DNA of 64,000 nt from Aculops lycopersici (Eukaryota > Arthropoda > Arachnida > Trombidiformes > Eriophyidae). The notes beneath the pieces were generated by a model that was not told the origin of the DNA, searched no databases, and saw nothing but the letters and a program-made list of their open reading frames with translations. The position numbers were made by a program, and so were the translations under genes. The DNA is taken from assembly GCA_015350385.1 (NCBI GenBank), contig WNKI01000002.1:5140636-5204635 (forward strand). The letters are read 5' to 3'. Each line of letters starts with the position of its first letter. The first letter of the stretch is position 1. Below, piece by piece: positions 10,431-21,061 of this stretch.

Positions 10431-12434
10431 TCACGACATGTATGTCTTGATGACATCCTTGATCACTGTCCGACAGATCGGACACGTTCTCGATTGGGTG
10501 CGCCACTGTTTCACGCCGCACTCATAGCAAGTACACATATGGCCGCATTGGTAGAGGACGCAATTGATTGGTCGCTCGAAACAAATGGGACAGTCTTTTG
10601 TTGGCGGTGGTTGGTTGTTTTGATTGTTACTAATGCTGCTTGTTGCATTTGTAGATTTGAAACCCCTCGACTTGCTCGATTTATTTGATGCCTGGGAGTT
10701 GGACTGTGGCTTAGTTTTGGTGCTACCACTACTTGAGGATGTGCTATTGGAATTGGTCACATTTTGCAATCTCTTCCTAGTGGCCGCAACAGGCGCTCCA
10801 CTCGACACTGCGGTGGTTGATAGTGATGACTTAGATTGCTGTTGTTGGTGCGACTGGCTAACATTCATATCACTAGATGCTGATGATACGGCACTCAATT
10901 GAAGGCCATCTAATTGATGGCATATCTGCTGATGCTCTTGTTGCTCATCACTAATTGTAGCCATTCTACTCGATGCTTTCGTTGCGCGTCTGTTGGACGG
11001 CGAGATTGATTGGACGAGCTGATTGGATTGCTGATGTTGGATTGATGAGACATTTGGTTGGAAGGAATTGGTGCTGGTCTCAAGAGAAGCGTTTGTTGGT
11101 GTCGCCGTCGTTGTTGTCGGGCCAGACGGTGTCGCTTGTGCTGCTTGTTGAGAGCGATAATAGTGGTAATTGGAATCCGCGTAAGTGGAATAATGGCTAT
11201 GTTGTTGCTGCTGCTGTTGCTGATTACTCATGATTTGATAATAATCATGAGCATCTCTGGCCTGCTGTTGTCTTATCGTATTGCCGTTATTATTGTTGCT
11301 GTTAATTGTAATATTATTACTATTATTTGGCATTGGACTGTAGATATTCTGCTGGGCGACTGGAAACATGGCAGAGTGGATATTTGGCAAATAGTCGTCA
11401 GTTTGAGCTGGAGCTAGTCTATGGCTGCCACTGCTCAAGCTAAACTTTAGATGATCAGTGAAGAAATGGCTTCTGGGTGCAGCGCCAAATCGGCGTCTAA
11501 ATGAGCTGCGCGATGTAGCAATTGATCTCCTGTGAGACCGGCCAGCATTCGGCGCCGTGTGCTCACCTGGCATAGCACCTGTTGTCTTGAAGATGGTGTG
11601 TGGGTCAGCCATGGCTAGAGTGTGCCAATCATCTTCGCTTAATGCAGACAAATCAAGCGAAGCGTTGCGAGTTGGTACTGTACTTCTAGCTCTTGGATCT
11701 ATGAGCTCAATTGCTGCGGTCAAACCGTAGATGTCGACCACAAACCACAAGTGTTGGCTTGTGTTGACATTTGCGCAAAAAATTCCGCAATCCTGATTGT
11801 TGATGCCGTAGTGTATAAATCCTTGCTTGTCATAGGAAAAGTGTATAATGGAATTCTTGCGAACCACCTCGTCGGCTAGAGCTCGAGCCCAAGTGTGTTT
11901 GGCGCTGGTCATATCTGGACAAACATGTTTTGGCATCTTGACACTCAAAGTGGCCGGATCCACTGAGGTGAATCCAAATCTAATAGTTCCATTCCAACCT
12001 TTAGCCAGCTCGAGTACCTTAATATAAACTCGCTCGTTGGGCAGGATAATTCTATTACTAAAAACAATAGCCTGGCAATATGTTGATGTTCGCCTGGCAA
12101 CAAAGTTGTCCCCGCTAAGTTGTGCGGTCTTGCCGTGCACATGATGAAATTGAACAGGTGGCAGGTAGTTCTTTGCTGCCAGCAAGAGTGCGGCCTCGCG
12201 GCTAGACTTTTTCATTTGGTGTTTGCGGCTACTCTTCGACTTGCGAGAATGTGATGACTTTCCATAGGATGATTTAACTAGAGTGTTGTGTGCATTGGCA
12301 AAGATGCTATTCGAATCTTGGACTTGAGCTGGGATAACTGAGCAGTTTGAGTTTAGCACAAGTCTTTGTGAGTGACGCTGGCCACCTAGCAACTTGCTGG
12401 TGCTGCGTCTAATAATTCTCTTGAGTAAACCCAT
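10431..12434 (-). CDS. neur: Neuralized-type E3 ubiquitin ligase with one NHR domain and a C-terminal RING
   Basis: A RING E3 ligase that in other animals ubiquitinates Delta and drives its endocytosis in Notch signalling. It has 667 residues from the first ATG; a 5-residue extension begins only at TTG. The N-terminus MGLLKRIIRRSTSK is basic and has Gly2, resembling the phosphoinositide-binding or myristoylated N-termini known in the family. One NHR domain lies at about residues 96-250 (FHHVHG, AIVFSNRIILPNERVYIKV, WNGTIRFGFT). About 360 residues of Gln/Asn/Ser-rich sequence follow, where a second NHR is found in fly Neuralized and NEURL1. The RING is at about 614-667 (CPICF, CGHMC, CPICR) and ends in VIKDVIKTYMS, very close to fly Neuralized. 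Single exon. The RING tail favours neur over NEURL3-like genes. Confidence 0.88.
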   Translation of the reverse strand: MGLLKRIIRRSTSKLLGGQRHSQRLVLNSNCSVIPAQVQDSNSIFANAHNTLVKSSYGKSSHSRKSKSSRKHQMKKSSREAALLLAAKNYLPPVQFHHVHGKTAQLSGDNFVARRTSTYCQAIVFSNRIILPNERVYIKVLELAKGWNGTIRFGFTSVDPATLSVKMPKHVCPDMTSAKHTWARALADEVVRKNSIIHFSYDKQGFIHYGINNQDCGIFCANVNTSQHLWFVVDIYGLTAAIELIDPRARSTVPTRNASLDLSALSEDDWHTLAMADPHTIFKTTGAMPGEHTAPNAGRSHRRSIATSRSSFRRRFGAAPRSHFFTDHLKFSLSSGSHRLAPAQTDDYLPNIHSAMFPVAQQNIYSPMPNNSNNITINSNNNNGNTIRQQQARDAHDYYQIMSNQQQQQQQHSHYSTYADSNYHYYRSQQAAQATPSGPTTTTATPTNASLETSTNSFQPNVSSIQHQQSNQLVQSISPSNRRATKASSRMATISDEQQEHQQICHQLDGLQLSAVSSASSDMNVSQSHQQQQSKSSLSTTAVSSGAPVAATRKRLQNVTNSNSTSSSSGSTKTKPQSNSQASNKSSKSRGFKSTNATSSISNNQNNQPPPTKDCPICFERPINCVLYQCGHMCTCYECGVKQWRTQSRTCPICRTVIKDVIKTYMS

Positions 12435-15400
12435 CCTTTCTTTTCTCAATTGAAGTCAATATTTTGCGTGATTCACTATGATAATGATATTAAAGGTTTT
12501 GATTTGAGTTGGTCAACTTGTTGCAACCGATCGACTATTGTTGGCACGGAGAAACGTCAATAACTTTTCTTTCTCTCTACCAAGTTTCTCGTCTCGTCGA
12601 CGATCAGTGAATGGAGCTGAATCGTTCGTTGGCAAGTTTGGCCAACTCACTCAAAAACTTGAACCAAATTCAAATTGATTGTGGTTGTAGGGAGAGAGAG
12701 AGAGAGAGAGTCACTGCGCACGCATTAGCGTCCACCACGATGCAAGCTCAATGAGGATGAGTCGCCACTGCTGCTGTTGTCGGTGCCTCGTGTTGAACCA
12801 GAATCTACTCATCTGGTGCTCGTAGTGCGCTTGCGCCGTCCACTAAAAGTTTCCTCTCGACGCGACTGCTATTCATGCCCAAGGAACGAATTGTTTTTGT
12901 GTAGAGCTAAAATTGAAAGTCCAGCATAATGTGTAAGCGGCGAGGGCGAGTGAAGTAAAACATATGCAAGCAAATGAGGACTTAGGGCTACTTTCTGCAT
13001 GCGGCTTGAAAGTTGGAGTTTGACGGCCGGTTTTCAGAGGATGAAGCAACAGTTAGGGTCGTCGTTGGCCGGCAGTCGCTCAGAAACTCTTCGTTGCTGG
13101 AGTTGTTTTGCTGCTTCATCTCCTCGTTCAAATTTTCGCTCATGCAACAACAACAACCATGCCACAAAGTAGAGCCACCGCCGCCACCATTGCCGACTGT
13201 TGGCTCGACTCACTTGAGCGCAACAACAAGGGAGCGGAGGCCAAATTTTGCTGGCCTCGGCTCTTTTCAATGTCACCGCGTTTGGCTCAAGCAGCACCAA
13301 CACTACCACCAACAAGGAGAGCGAACTTCTGCGCCTTACGCGTTTGCAAATCGCGATTCGCGAGCGACGCGCAACAGTTCGCTCCGGCGCAAGAGGCAAA
13401 CTTGAGTTGGCGCAGATGTTCGCCCCGGTTGCCGACGCCTAATGCAGTGTTAAAGCTCGAATTTACGCTAAGTGGCAGCAGCAACGAGGACGACGACGAC
13501 CAGGAGTTCGCCAGATGCAATCGATCTGCTCGATGGGCCGGCTGGCCGCCATTGTTGTTGTTGTTGCTTCTGCTACTACTTGAGCCAAAGTTGCTGTTGC
13601 AAGCAAAGCGAATATTTCCGACTTGGACGCCAGAGGAAATCCGTCCGGACGCTTGCACGCGTTGCAGTGAGCGAGCCAATGGGACAGATGCAAACGACGG
13701 CGTCGTTACTCCAATATCGTTGCCGGCTGCCCCGAGTTCATTGCGTTTCTTGAGCTCCTTCCATAGACATGTACATTTGGAGCTGGTAGTGGCAACAGGA
13801 AGCAGCTGTCGTGGTTGTACCGTAGTCAGGGTTAGCAGTACATTGGAGACCAAGGGGAGGAACGGAACCAAGAGATTATTAGGAGAAGAGGCAGGAAGTG
13901 GCCAGCTATTGGGGCCACAGGAAGCGGCACGAGTTGGTGTAGAGTGAGATCACTAAGGAGCAAGAGCACGCGAATCGAAGCTCGCGAAACAAAGCAGAAA
14001 TCCGGCGGCGGAAGCAACAGTTGGCTCTAGAGTGTCAATGGATTCGAGACGCAAGAACAAAGGGCCACTTGGCTTTTATTGCGGCGAGGATGGTTTGCGT
14101 CATCATCGGAACTCAGGGAATATCATCGTAAGGAGCAGGCATACAAGGAAAGCTACTAGATGCCGCACTAAAGTTCATCGACGTACATAAGAAAAGCACA
14201 TCCAGTAGCCCATCGACAGCTCGAAAAACCTTTTTTTCCAAACCAATTTCAAGGGAAAAAAGAAACCATATGAGTGGATCTTTGTTATCATCACCATCGT
14301 CTTTGTCCCCTCATGTGTTCAGAGTCTTCGAGGAAACCAGCTGGTCTCTGGGCAGCTGGACACCGACAAGTTGAACAGTCAATCGAGCAACCAACAAACC
14401 AACTATTCAGCAGAAAGAGAGCGAGAGAGACGGAAAATTGCTCGACAACAAAATGCCATCGCTCTGAAATGAGGCGCAAGTTCATCAACTTAAGGCCCTT
14501 GTGGCATGGAGGCACAGAGCAAAGAGGGAATAATTATCGTTGTTGTCCTTAATGCTGTCGCTACTGCTGATGCTTCTGATGTCGCAAATTCATTCATGGA
14601 AATGGGCAGTGGACAACAGAAACTTGCCATATGTGATGCGTCCATTTGGGACACGACGCAGTTTGGCGCACCGCCGACGGTCCGTGGTCTCCGGTGCAAG
14701 CGAAGCGAGAGGGAAGTTCATTTGTCTGCCTTTGCTGATATTGCTGCTGCTGCTGCTGCTATACAAATCCAAAGTTCGAACTGTCGACTCATTGTTTGTG
14801 CCCCACTCTCTTGTGGCTCACTTGCATGTTGCAACAACAACATGGGCGAAAACTTTTCACTCGCTTTCTGTAAGGAGAGTAAAGTTAAAAAAATGAATGG
14901 TTTTGCCATTCACTTAAAAGGCGAACGTTACCGTGAGTTGGTCTCGCCTGTTGCTCGTTGGTTTTGCTTGGATTGGTGCTTGTATCGCGCGACCCAAGCA
15001 CCGTACAGTCAGAATCGCCTCCAGTTTTGTCACCATCTCGTTCCATTCACAATGAGACTCTTCCAACAGTATGTTAACCGTAGGAATGGATCTTAAATGC
15101 AGAGAAGTGGGAAGGCAAAAAGTATTGGAAAACCGGGGAAAAATTCTTTGGACTCTAACGGGCAAGTTTAGCGGAAACTCCAATGACATTAACTGCGTGT
15201 GAGATCGGAAGTCGGCCGAATCGTCGTCATCGTCATCATCTTTGTCAGCCAATTGGTTGGTTGGTCAGCCGCAACGGCAATAGCATCAGCAGTATGAAAC
15301 CGGAGCAGTTAAACCGGAAACAACTGGGCGTGTGTTTCTAAGTGCAGCGAGTCTCACGCTAGTCGCTCGGGCTAGTTGAAATTTTCCAAGTTTAAGTGGA

Positions 15401-18400
15401 CAGTCGAGTTAGTTTTCTTTTAGTTTTGGTTCGCGCAAACAGGAAACTCGTTGCCAGTTAAACAGGACAACGGGAGAAATCCTCGTCCTCTGCATCAACT
15501 TTCTATGTAAGCGACGATGATGGCGGAGCATGATCATTGGCCAGTATCGCCGATATAAACACATTAAGCGGACTTTGAATTATAACACCACGAGAGTTGC
15601 TCTCGTTTTTCTTCCTTCTCGTGGTAGCGCAACATCCGCTGGCCGCGCTAACGTCATTCGTCAACTTCTCTGTAATTGACTCGAGCTCAGGCACGAGAGG
15701 AAATGAGCAGATCCCATTTACATCATCAGGGCGCCTGAATATCTGGCTGATATAATGTGGTAGCTGGCTGTTGCTTTCACGACGAGCAGAAAGAAACGAC
15801 GAACTCAACCGACGGCCGAAACTTTAATCAGAGAAACAGCGGCAACAGTGGCGACGTTGCTGGTTGTTAAGTTTACCTGGGGCATTGAATTGCAATGGCG
15901 TTTGATTTCATCACCCAGGTAAGTGGCCGAGCGAAAAAAGTTGAGGTGGCACGCGAACGAAACACAGGAGAGGGGGTCGAGACTGCAACAGCCGGCAGCC
16001 GACTTGCTGCCCAGATGCAAAAGGTGCCAGATGGACGCAGATTGTTGGGGCTGTCGCTGCACAAACTTTAAAAATATACCAACCAAACCAACTGTTGCAT
16101 CCACCTAGCTGGCGGGCGGCGCGTGGCCAAAAAGGTGAAGATTTGCAAGCTGCTCCAATTTAACTGGCCGGCTGCTAGTTCAAAGTTGGCCGCTGATATA
16201 ACCAAACCTTCACTACACTGTACTGTGGCCACCTATTTTTTAGAGTCAGCTGGCACTTTTGGCTCGTGCCAGTTGCTGCAAATCTTGTTGTTATGTTGTG
16301 TGCATCGTCGCTGCTTGCCAGTGGAAAAAGGGAGCAGCACATGGCCTTTAATTTTGGGCTCGGATTGTTTTGGTTGTCGCCTTCTACTCAGACGATTGGA
16401 ACGATATCGAGAGGCTGCACGCGCCAGTCGCCTGACCAAACGATTGACCATATGCCTCGAGCAGAAGAGCAACACATGGCCATCGAGTCGAAACTGGAGC
16501 AGTATCGGCTTCGGCAGCAGCAGCAGCAGCAGCAATAGTAGCAACAACAACAACATGAACAGCAACGACTAGGACGATTAGCGAGTCAGTCGCGCGACTG
16601 GCCCCTGTGATATGGATCTCTGGCTCGTGCCAAAATTCGGCGCTGCTTGTCTCTAGATGGATTTGAATTGGGTTGTGGGGGCGGTCTAATGCTGTTGCTC
16701 AGATGGAGTGGCACCAGTTGCTCCGACATTCAACTCGGGAGCCAAAAGGGCCAGCTGGCCTAGTGCTCTTCCATTGCATCTAGCACCATTGCTCTGATTC
16801 TCTGCGGCGACCGAAGCGCCACCGGGTGGGTGTAAGCTTCTCCTGGTTATCTACCAAAAGAGAGAGTGTTCCGATGCACCAGATTTTCTGAGTCCTTTGA
16901 TTAGAGCCGCCAATCTGAACCAGTTTCGTTCGCGCATCAAAGATCACCACAGAATCTTGCATGTTTTTACAACGAGCCATATGAGGTGTGAACCCTAGAG
17001 GTTGGTGCCATGTAGACTCTAATTTGTAATGGAACACCACCGCGAGCTCGTCATTACCATTTCCATGGGCCCGAGCAAGCGACTTTGGAGGCGTCAAAGT
17101 CAAGAACAAATGAAGAATTAACCAAAACAACAACGACAACAACAAGTGACTAGAATTAATTTGTCGAATGCGACGGCCAACCTAAGAGCAAAACAAACGA
17201 ACTGTTGGCGCAAAGAACAAACAAAGGGGTTCTAGATTTATCAAAATTAATTTGATTTAGTCCAAGAAGACGACTGCCTTTGCTTCAATTCGCTGATCCA
17301 AATCAAAACATAGAATTGAGACGTCGAATTGACGTCTTAATGCCTGACTTTCGGGAAAAGTATCGATTTCCTTGATTGGATTCAGCATCAACAAGATCAA
17401 AGAAAATCGACTTTCACTGGAGCATGATATCAAAAGAGCAACGTAAACCAGATCACCAATCGGTGGAGCAAAAACAAGTTGAACATCAACGAGGAACTAA
17501 GCGCATTCGATGCTGGTCCACCGACAACAAGTGCGAACTTTTGATTAACAGCCGACTCGAGTTTGTGTTTCGTTTTATTTGTTTATTTTGAATTCAAAAA
17601 TAAAAATTTAGAACATCAAACTCATTTGACTAGAACGCGGAAACTCATCATTAATTTCCGTGAGCTATGACCATCGTATCACTGTAACCTATTAGTTCCA
17701 GGCTTTGGATTATTTGATTTGTTGGCCAAAATTTTGCAAACCAACGCCCAGCTTTCGCTTCTTGTTTCTCTGGTTTGTTTCTCGCTATATAAACAAAAAC
17801 AACAACGAGGACGGCGGTAATCCAAAGTGGAAATGAAGAGAGAGCAACTGTTACGCGTAAATCTAGCGGTGATTTGGTGGGTTTTTGTGCTCGACTTTAG
17901 AGTTGCCTTATGGGTGTCAATACACAAGCCAAGTGTCATTTAGAGTATACTTTCCAGTGGCAGCGAGCGACAAGTGAAAGTTGGGCCGATTTTTGATTGC
18001 CAAAATGTGCAAGCACTAACTTCCTGCTCATTGGCGTCGAGTCCATCGAACACACATTACGGTCATTTGCGTTGTAATGAGTTATAATGGCCTATGGTTG
18101 CTGCTCTAATTTCTCTAGAAGGGAAAGTCCAGTTTTAAGGAGCTCGCCTTTTTTGTTCATGAGAGAAAAGTTGCGTCGTCGTTGGTTGAACAACGACAAC
18201 GACGACGACGACAAAAAACGATGATTCAAGCGAACTTGTCGCAGCAGCAATTTCCAGTCTCTCACGCCCAAGAAACATAGAAAATGAGCCCATAAAACAC
18301 AAGCCCAACTAGCAACGCCGACAACCATAACACCACAACCGACAACAAGTGGCCGCCTACTGTTACTAACAAGCGTATGACCATTGCGCGAGCCCAGGCA

Positions 18401-19370
18401 GTGGTCAAAGTTTTAGCGGAGGCCTGTTGCGCCGCCAAGCGGTGACCACTGCAAAGATGTCCGCTACTTTGGGTTAACTTACAGTACAAAATATACAACT
18501 AACTACGATGGCAATAAACTAATAAACAAACTTGCCTCTTTGCATGGCCACCACTGCCGAATTGCCTTTCTCGCTGGCTCTCCTATCACCAATGGGCGAC
18601 TCGTCAAGTGAGCTCAAGTAACAACAACTGTATTGCCATCTCCCTCGCTGGTTGTCCGGTTGCTCAGTGCAACAAGTGCAATACTAGTCTACAAAGTATC
18701 TCTTTTTACTAACGCCGTCAACCTTTTCTTCTTCTCTCTGCTCTGCCTCTAGTCGCTGCCAATCACCTCGCCAACAAATACAAATTCTAGGCTCCCTTTG
18801 CATATAGTGGCGGCCGCCGCCGCCACTGTGGCTATAATATCATTATCCTCTCCTGTGTGACTTTTGCCACCACCCACAAAGCCGGCCGGTCGGAGTTGAT
18901 CTCTTTACTTTGGATCCTCTTTAGTTAACCCAGAGCCCAGTAGCTGGAGTGGTAGTTTGCTTTGATTTGCTCTCTTTGGTCGACCACCGCCGCCGCCGAC
19001 GACGACGACGACTTCTGCGCCATGGGAGCTAGCAGATTGGAATATGAGTTTTCCTAGGTGCGCAAAGGTTGGCCTTGAATTTGTCATCGTTGCCGGTGCC
19101 GTGTACTTCCATTGCGCAGCTCTAATTAATTGGTCAGACTATTGGTTTTGCCCAAACTTGTAGTTATTGACCAACCAACCAACTGACTCGTGATCCTGCT
19201 ACATGTTGCACCTTACCAACCAACCAACCGCTAGACTCTCTCATTGTATGCAGCCGCGATGATCAACACAAAAAGTGGCAAGGTCAGTCGACACTGTCAA
19301 CCTGTCAAGGTGAGATCAAGATTATCATACTCAGCCAATAGTGAAAGTAATCAATATATCCAAACCAAAG
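12435..19370. other. 6.9-kb gene-free stretch between Neuralized and Twist-like genes
   Basis: This divergent interval (Neuralized leaves to the left, Twist to the right) has no recognisable gene. GC-rich CAN/CTG-type repeats leave several frames open on both strands at 13.0-14.0 kb and 14.5-15.1 kb, including a 279-codon frame at 13108-13947, but these overlap in three or more frames and show only homopolymer runs. A GA tract is at 12692-12710. Developmental regulators often have long cis-regulatory flanks, so enhancers for neur and the Twist-like gene are the most likely content. Confidence 0.45.
12692..12710. repeat. (GA)n tract near the Neuralized 5' end
   Basis: A 19-nt alternating purine tract about 260 nt upstream of the Neuralized ATG. 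GAGAG elements bind GAGA factor in insects; function here is unknown. Confidence 0.6.
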
Positions 19371-20279
19371 ATGCCGCTAAATGAGCAACGCGCTGTGGCC
19401 AATGTTCGCGAGCGAAAGCGAACCCAAAAACTCAATCAAGCTTACAAGAAATTACAGGCTATTATTCCAAAGGAACCGTCGGACAAGATGAGCAAGATTC
19501 ACACCTTGCGTTTGGCCTTGTCCTATATAAATTTCCTCGACGACATTCTCAAACAAAGTGATCAGCAAGCGCAGCAGCAACAACAGCTGCAGCATGAGCA
19601 GCACCAAGATAGCGCTGTCCACTCGACTGTTAGCGAGGTGGACAGTCCCAAGCATGAGTCTCAACCAAAACCAAGCGGAAGTCCCTATGTGGCATACGGA
19701 ACCGGTTGCCAACAAGTTGTATCGCCAGTCGGATTCCAACTTAATGAAATGAGTAGAAGTCCGTCCGGCTCGTCGTCAGGTTGCGTGCACGTGTCTGTTT
19801 CGGCGAGCGAGACGGAAGAGGAGAGGGAGGACTCAGATCATGGATATAGAGGGAAGAGGGCGAAATTTGATCACAATGACTATGGAACCAACATCGTCTC
19901 CCAGTATCATCAAAACAATCCAAATATTCCAATGCCCACGACATCGACAATGTCCTGCTATAACAACTTTTCGCCAGCAACTTATTATCAATCTACACAC
20001 GAAGCGCCTTGCTCACTGTTTTATCCTGACCCAAGCAACAACAATATCAACCACAACCGCAACATCAACAACAATAACAACCTTACTCTACACAAACTAC
20101 TGGATTCAAATTACTCCTCATCGAGCAGCCAATTTGCCAGTCCGGTTAGTTACAGTGGCGCTAGTTGCAAGAGTTCTAATTTGAACACAATCACAAGAGT
20201 TGATCCCGAGACAACAATGAGCTTGAGGAGTGCCTTCAGGGAATACAGATCTTCAAAGCGAAAGAATTTTTCCACTTGA
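19371..20279 (+). CDS. twi: Twist-family bHLH transcription factor
   Basis: A nuclear bHLH factor; Twist proteins pattern mesoderm as E-box-binding dimers. From the first ATG it has 302 residues; ten more codons upstream are open but begin at GTG. The bHLH occupies residues 6-58: QRAVANVRERKRTQKLNQAY, loop IIPKEPSDKMSKI, helix 2 HTLRLALSYINFLDDIL. The loop length and the PSDK-SKI block match Twist; paraxis/scleraxis have one extra residue there, Hand and MyoD differ more. The extreme C-terminus LRSAFREYRSSKR resembles the Twist box (L-x-x-A-F-x-x-W-R) with Tyr for Trp. Gln-, Ser- and Asn-rich sequence fills the middle. Having the bHLH at the N-terminus is unusual for Twist. A short upstream exon is possible (see findings). 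AATAAA follows at 20329. Confidence 0.8.
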   Translation: MPLNEQRAVANVRERKRTQKLNQAYKKLQAIIPKEPSDKMSKIHTLRLALSYINFLDDILKQSDQQAQQQQQLQHEQHQDSAVHSTVSEVDSPKHESQPKPSGSPYVAYGTGCQQVVSPVGFQLNEMSRSPSGSSSGCVHVSVSASETEEEREDSDHGYRGKRAKFDHNDYGTNIVSQYHQNNPNIPMPTTSTMSCYNNFSPATYYQSTHEAPCSLFYPDPSNNNINHNRNINNNNNLTLHKLLDSNYSSSSSQFASPVSYSGASCKSSNLNTITRVDPETTMSLRSAFREYRSSKRKNFST

Positions 20280-20328
20280 TCACGAGATACATCATAATAG
20301 AATGATAGTAGCTCAAGCTTGTTTTTTA

Positions 20329-20334
20329 AATAAA
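20329..20334 (+). terminator. Poly(A) signal, Twist-like gene
   Basis: AATAAA 50 nt after the Twist-like stop codon, inside the 82-bp gap to the convergent frataxin stop codon. Confidence 0.55.
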
Positions 20335-20361
20335 GTTTTCTATTTATCTTTAATCTAACTG

Positions 20362-20769
20362 TCAGACATCAACATGATTCTTGAGTAAGGTAGATAGTTC
20401 CTTTGAGAGTAACTTCTTCAAGTCTATCTTACTATTCCTCTCGATCCATTGGCCCTCAACTAAATCGAACCTTTTGGGTCCACTTATTGGCGACGATAGC
20501 CAGATTTGTTTATTAGGTGTTTGCTTGTTTATCACATAAGTATTCTGGTCATCAACAACAACAGTCAATACTCCATTGCTCAGGGCAACATCAGCACCTT
20601 TATCGTATCTATCCTCTAGAACTTCCTCCAACTTTTCGTTCAAATCCTCGAGTGTCTCGTCCGAAATTTGATGGTAAGTATTGAGGTTGACTTCATGTTT
20701 GCATGACGCAGTAATATTTATATTTCTCCTGATGGGTATCAACCTAAAAGAACCAAAACTCTTCAACAT
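20362..20769 (-). CDS. fh: Frataxin, mitochondrial iron-sulfur cluster assembly factor
   Basis: Frataxin works in the mitochondrial matrix as an activator of the cysteine desulfurase complex in Fe-S cluster synthesis. The 135-residue product has a basic, hydroxylated N-terminus of about 22 residues (MLKSFGSFRLIPIRRN) that fits a targeting peptide. An acidic first helix follows (EDLNEKLEEVLEDRYDKGADV), then the signature sheet GVLTVVVDDQNTYVINKQTP and NKQIWLSSPISGPKRFDL, almost identical to other animal frataxins, and a final helix. It is shorter than human frataxin (210) mainly in the presequence. Single exon. A minus-strand TTTATAAG at about 20828-20835 could be its TATA element. It lies head to tail with TIM50, 292 bp apart. 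Confidence 0.95.
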   Translation of the reverse strand: MLKSFGSFRLIPIRRNINITASCKHEVNLNTYHQISDETLEDLNEKLEEVLEDRYDKGADVALSNGVLTVVVDDQNTYVINKQTPNKQIWLSSPISGPKRFDLVEGQWIERNSKIDLKKLLSKELSTLLKNHVDV

Positions 20770-21061
20770 CTTGGATTATCGAAAATGTTTAGACTAGAAA
20801 TTTAGATAGAATAATAAGAATAGTCTCTTATAAAGGAGAGCGGGTTCATATTTGCTTCTCTAAATCGTGTTGACTTTTTGAGTCAGCACGTGTAGCGAGT
20901 GTGAGAGAAAAATAAAAGTTCGAAAATGCAAGCAAACCGTTTGAGCGAGAAATTCTAGAATATACATTCATTTCGTTTACCTGCTAAATATGGGAGATAG
21001 TATATGCTCAATAGAAACTAACGAGTTGATTATGAAGTTTTGGACGAAGTTTTGAGATAGA

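Noticed and set aside
13108..13947. 279-codon open frame on the plus strand
   Set aside because: Several frames on both strands are open over the same bases, the product is full of Leu and Thr/Ala runs from trinucleotide repeats, and no motif or splice context supports it.
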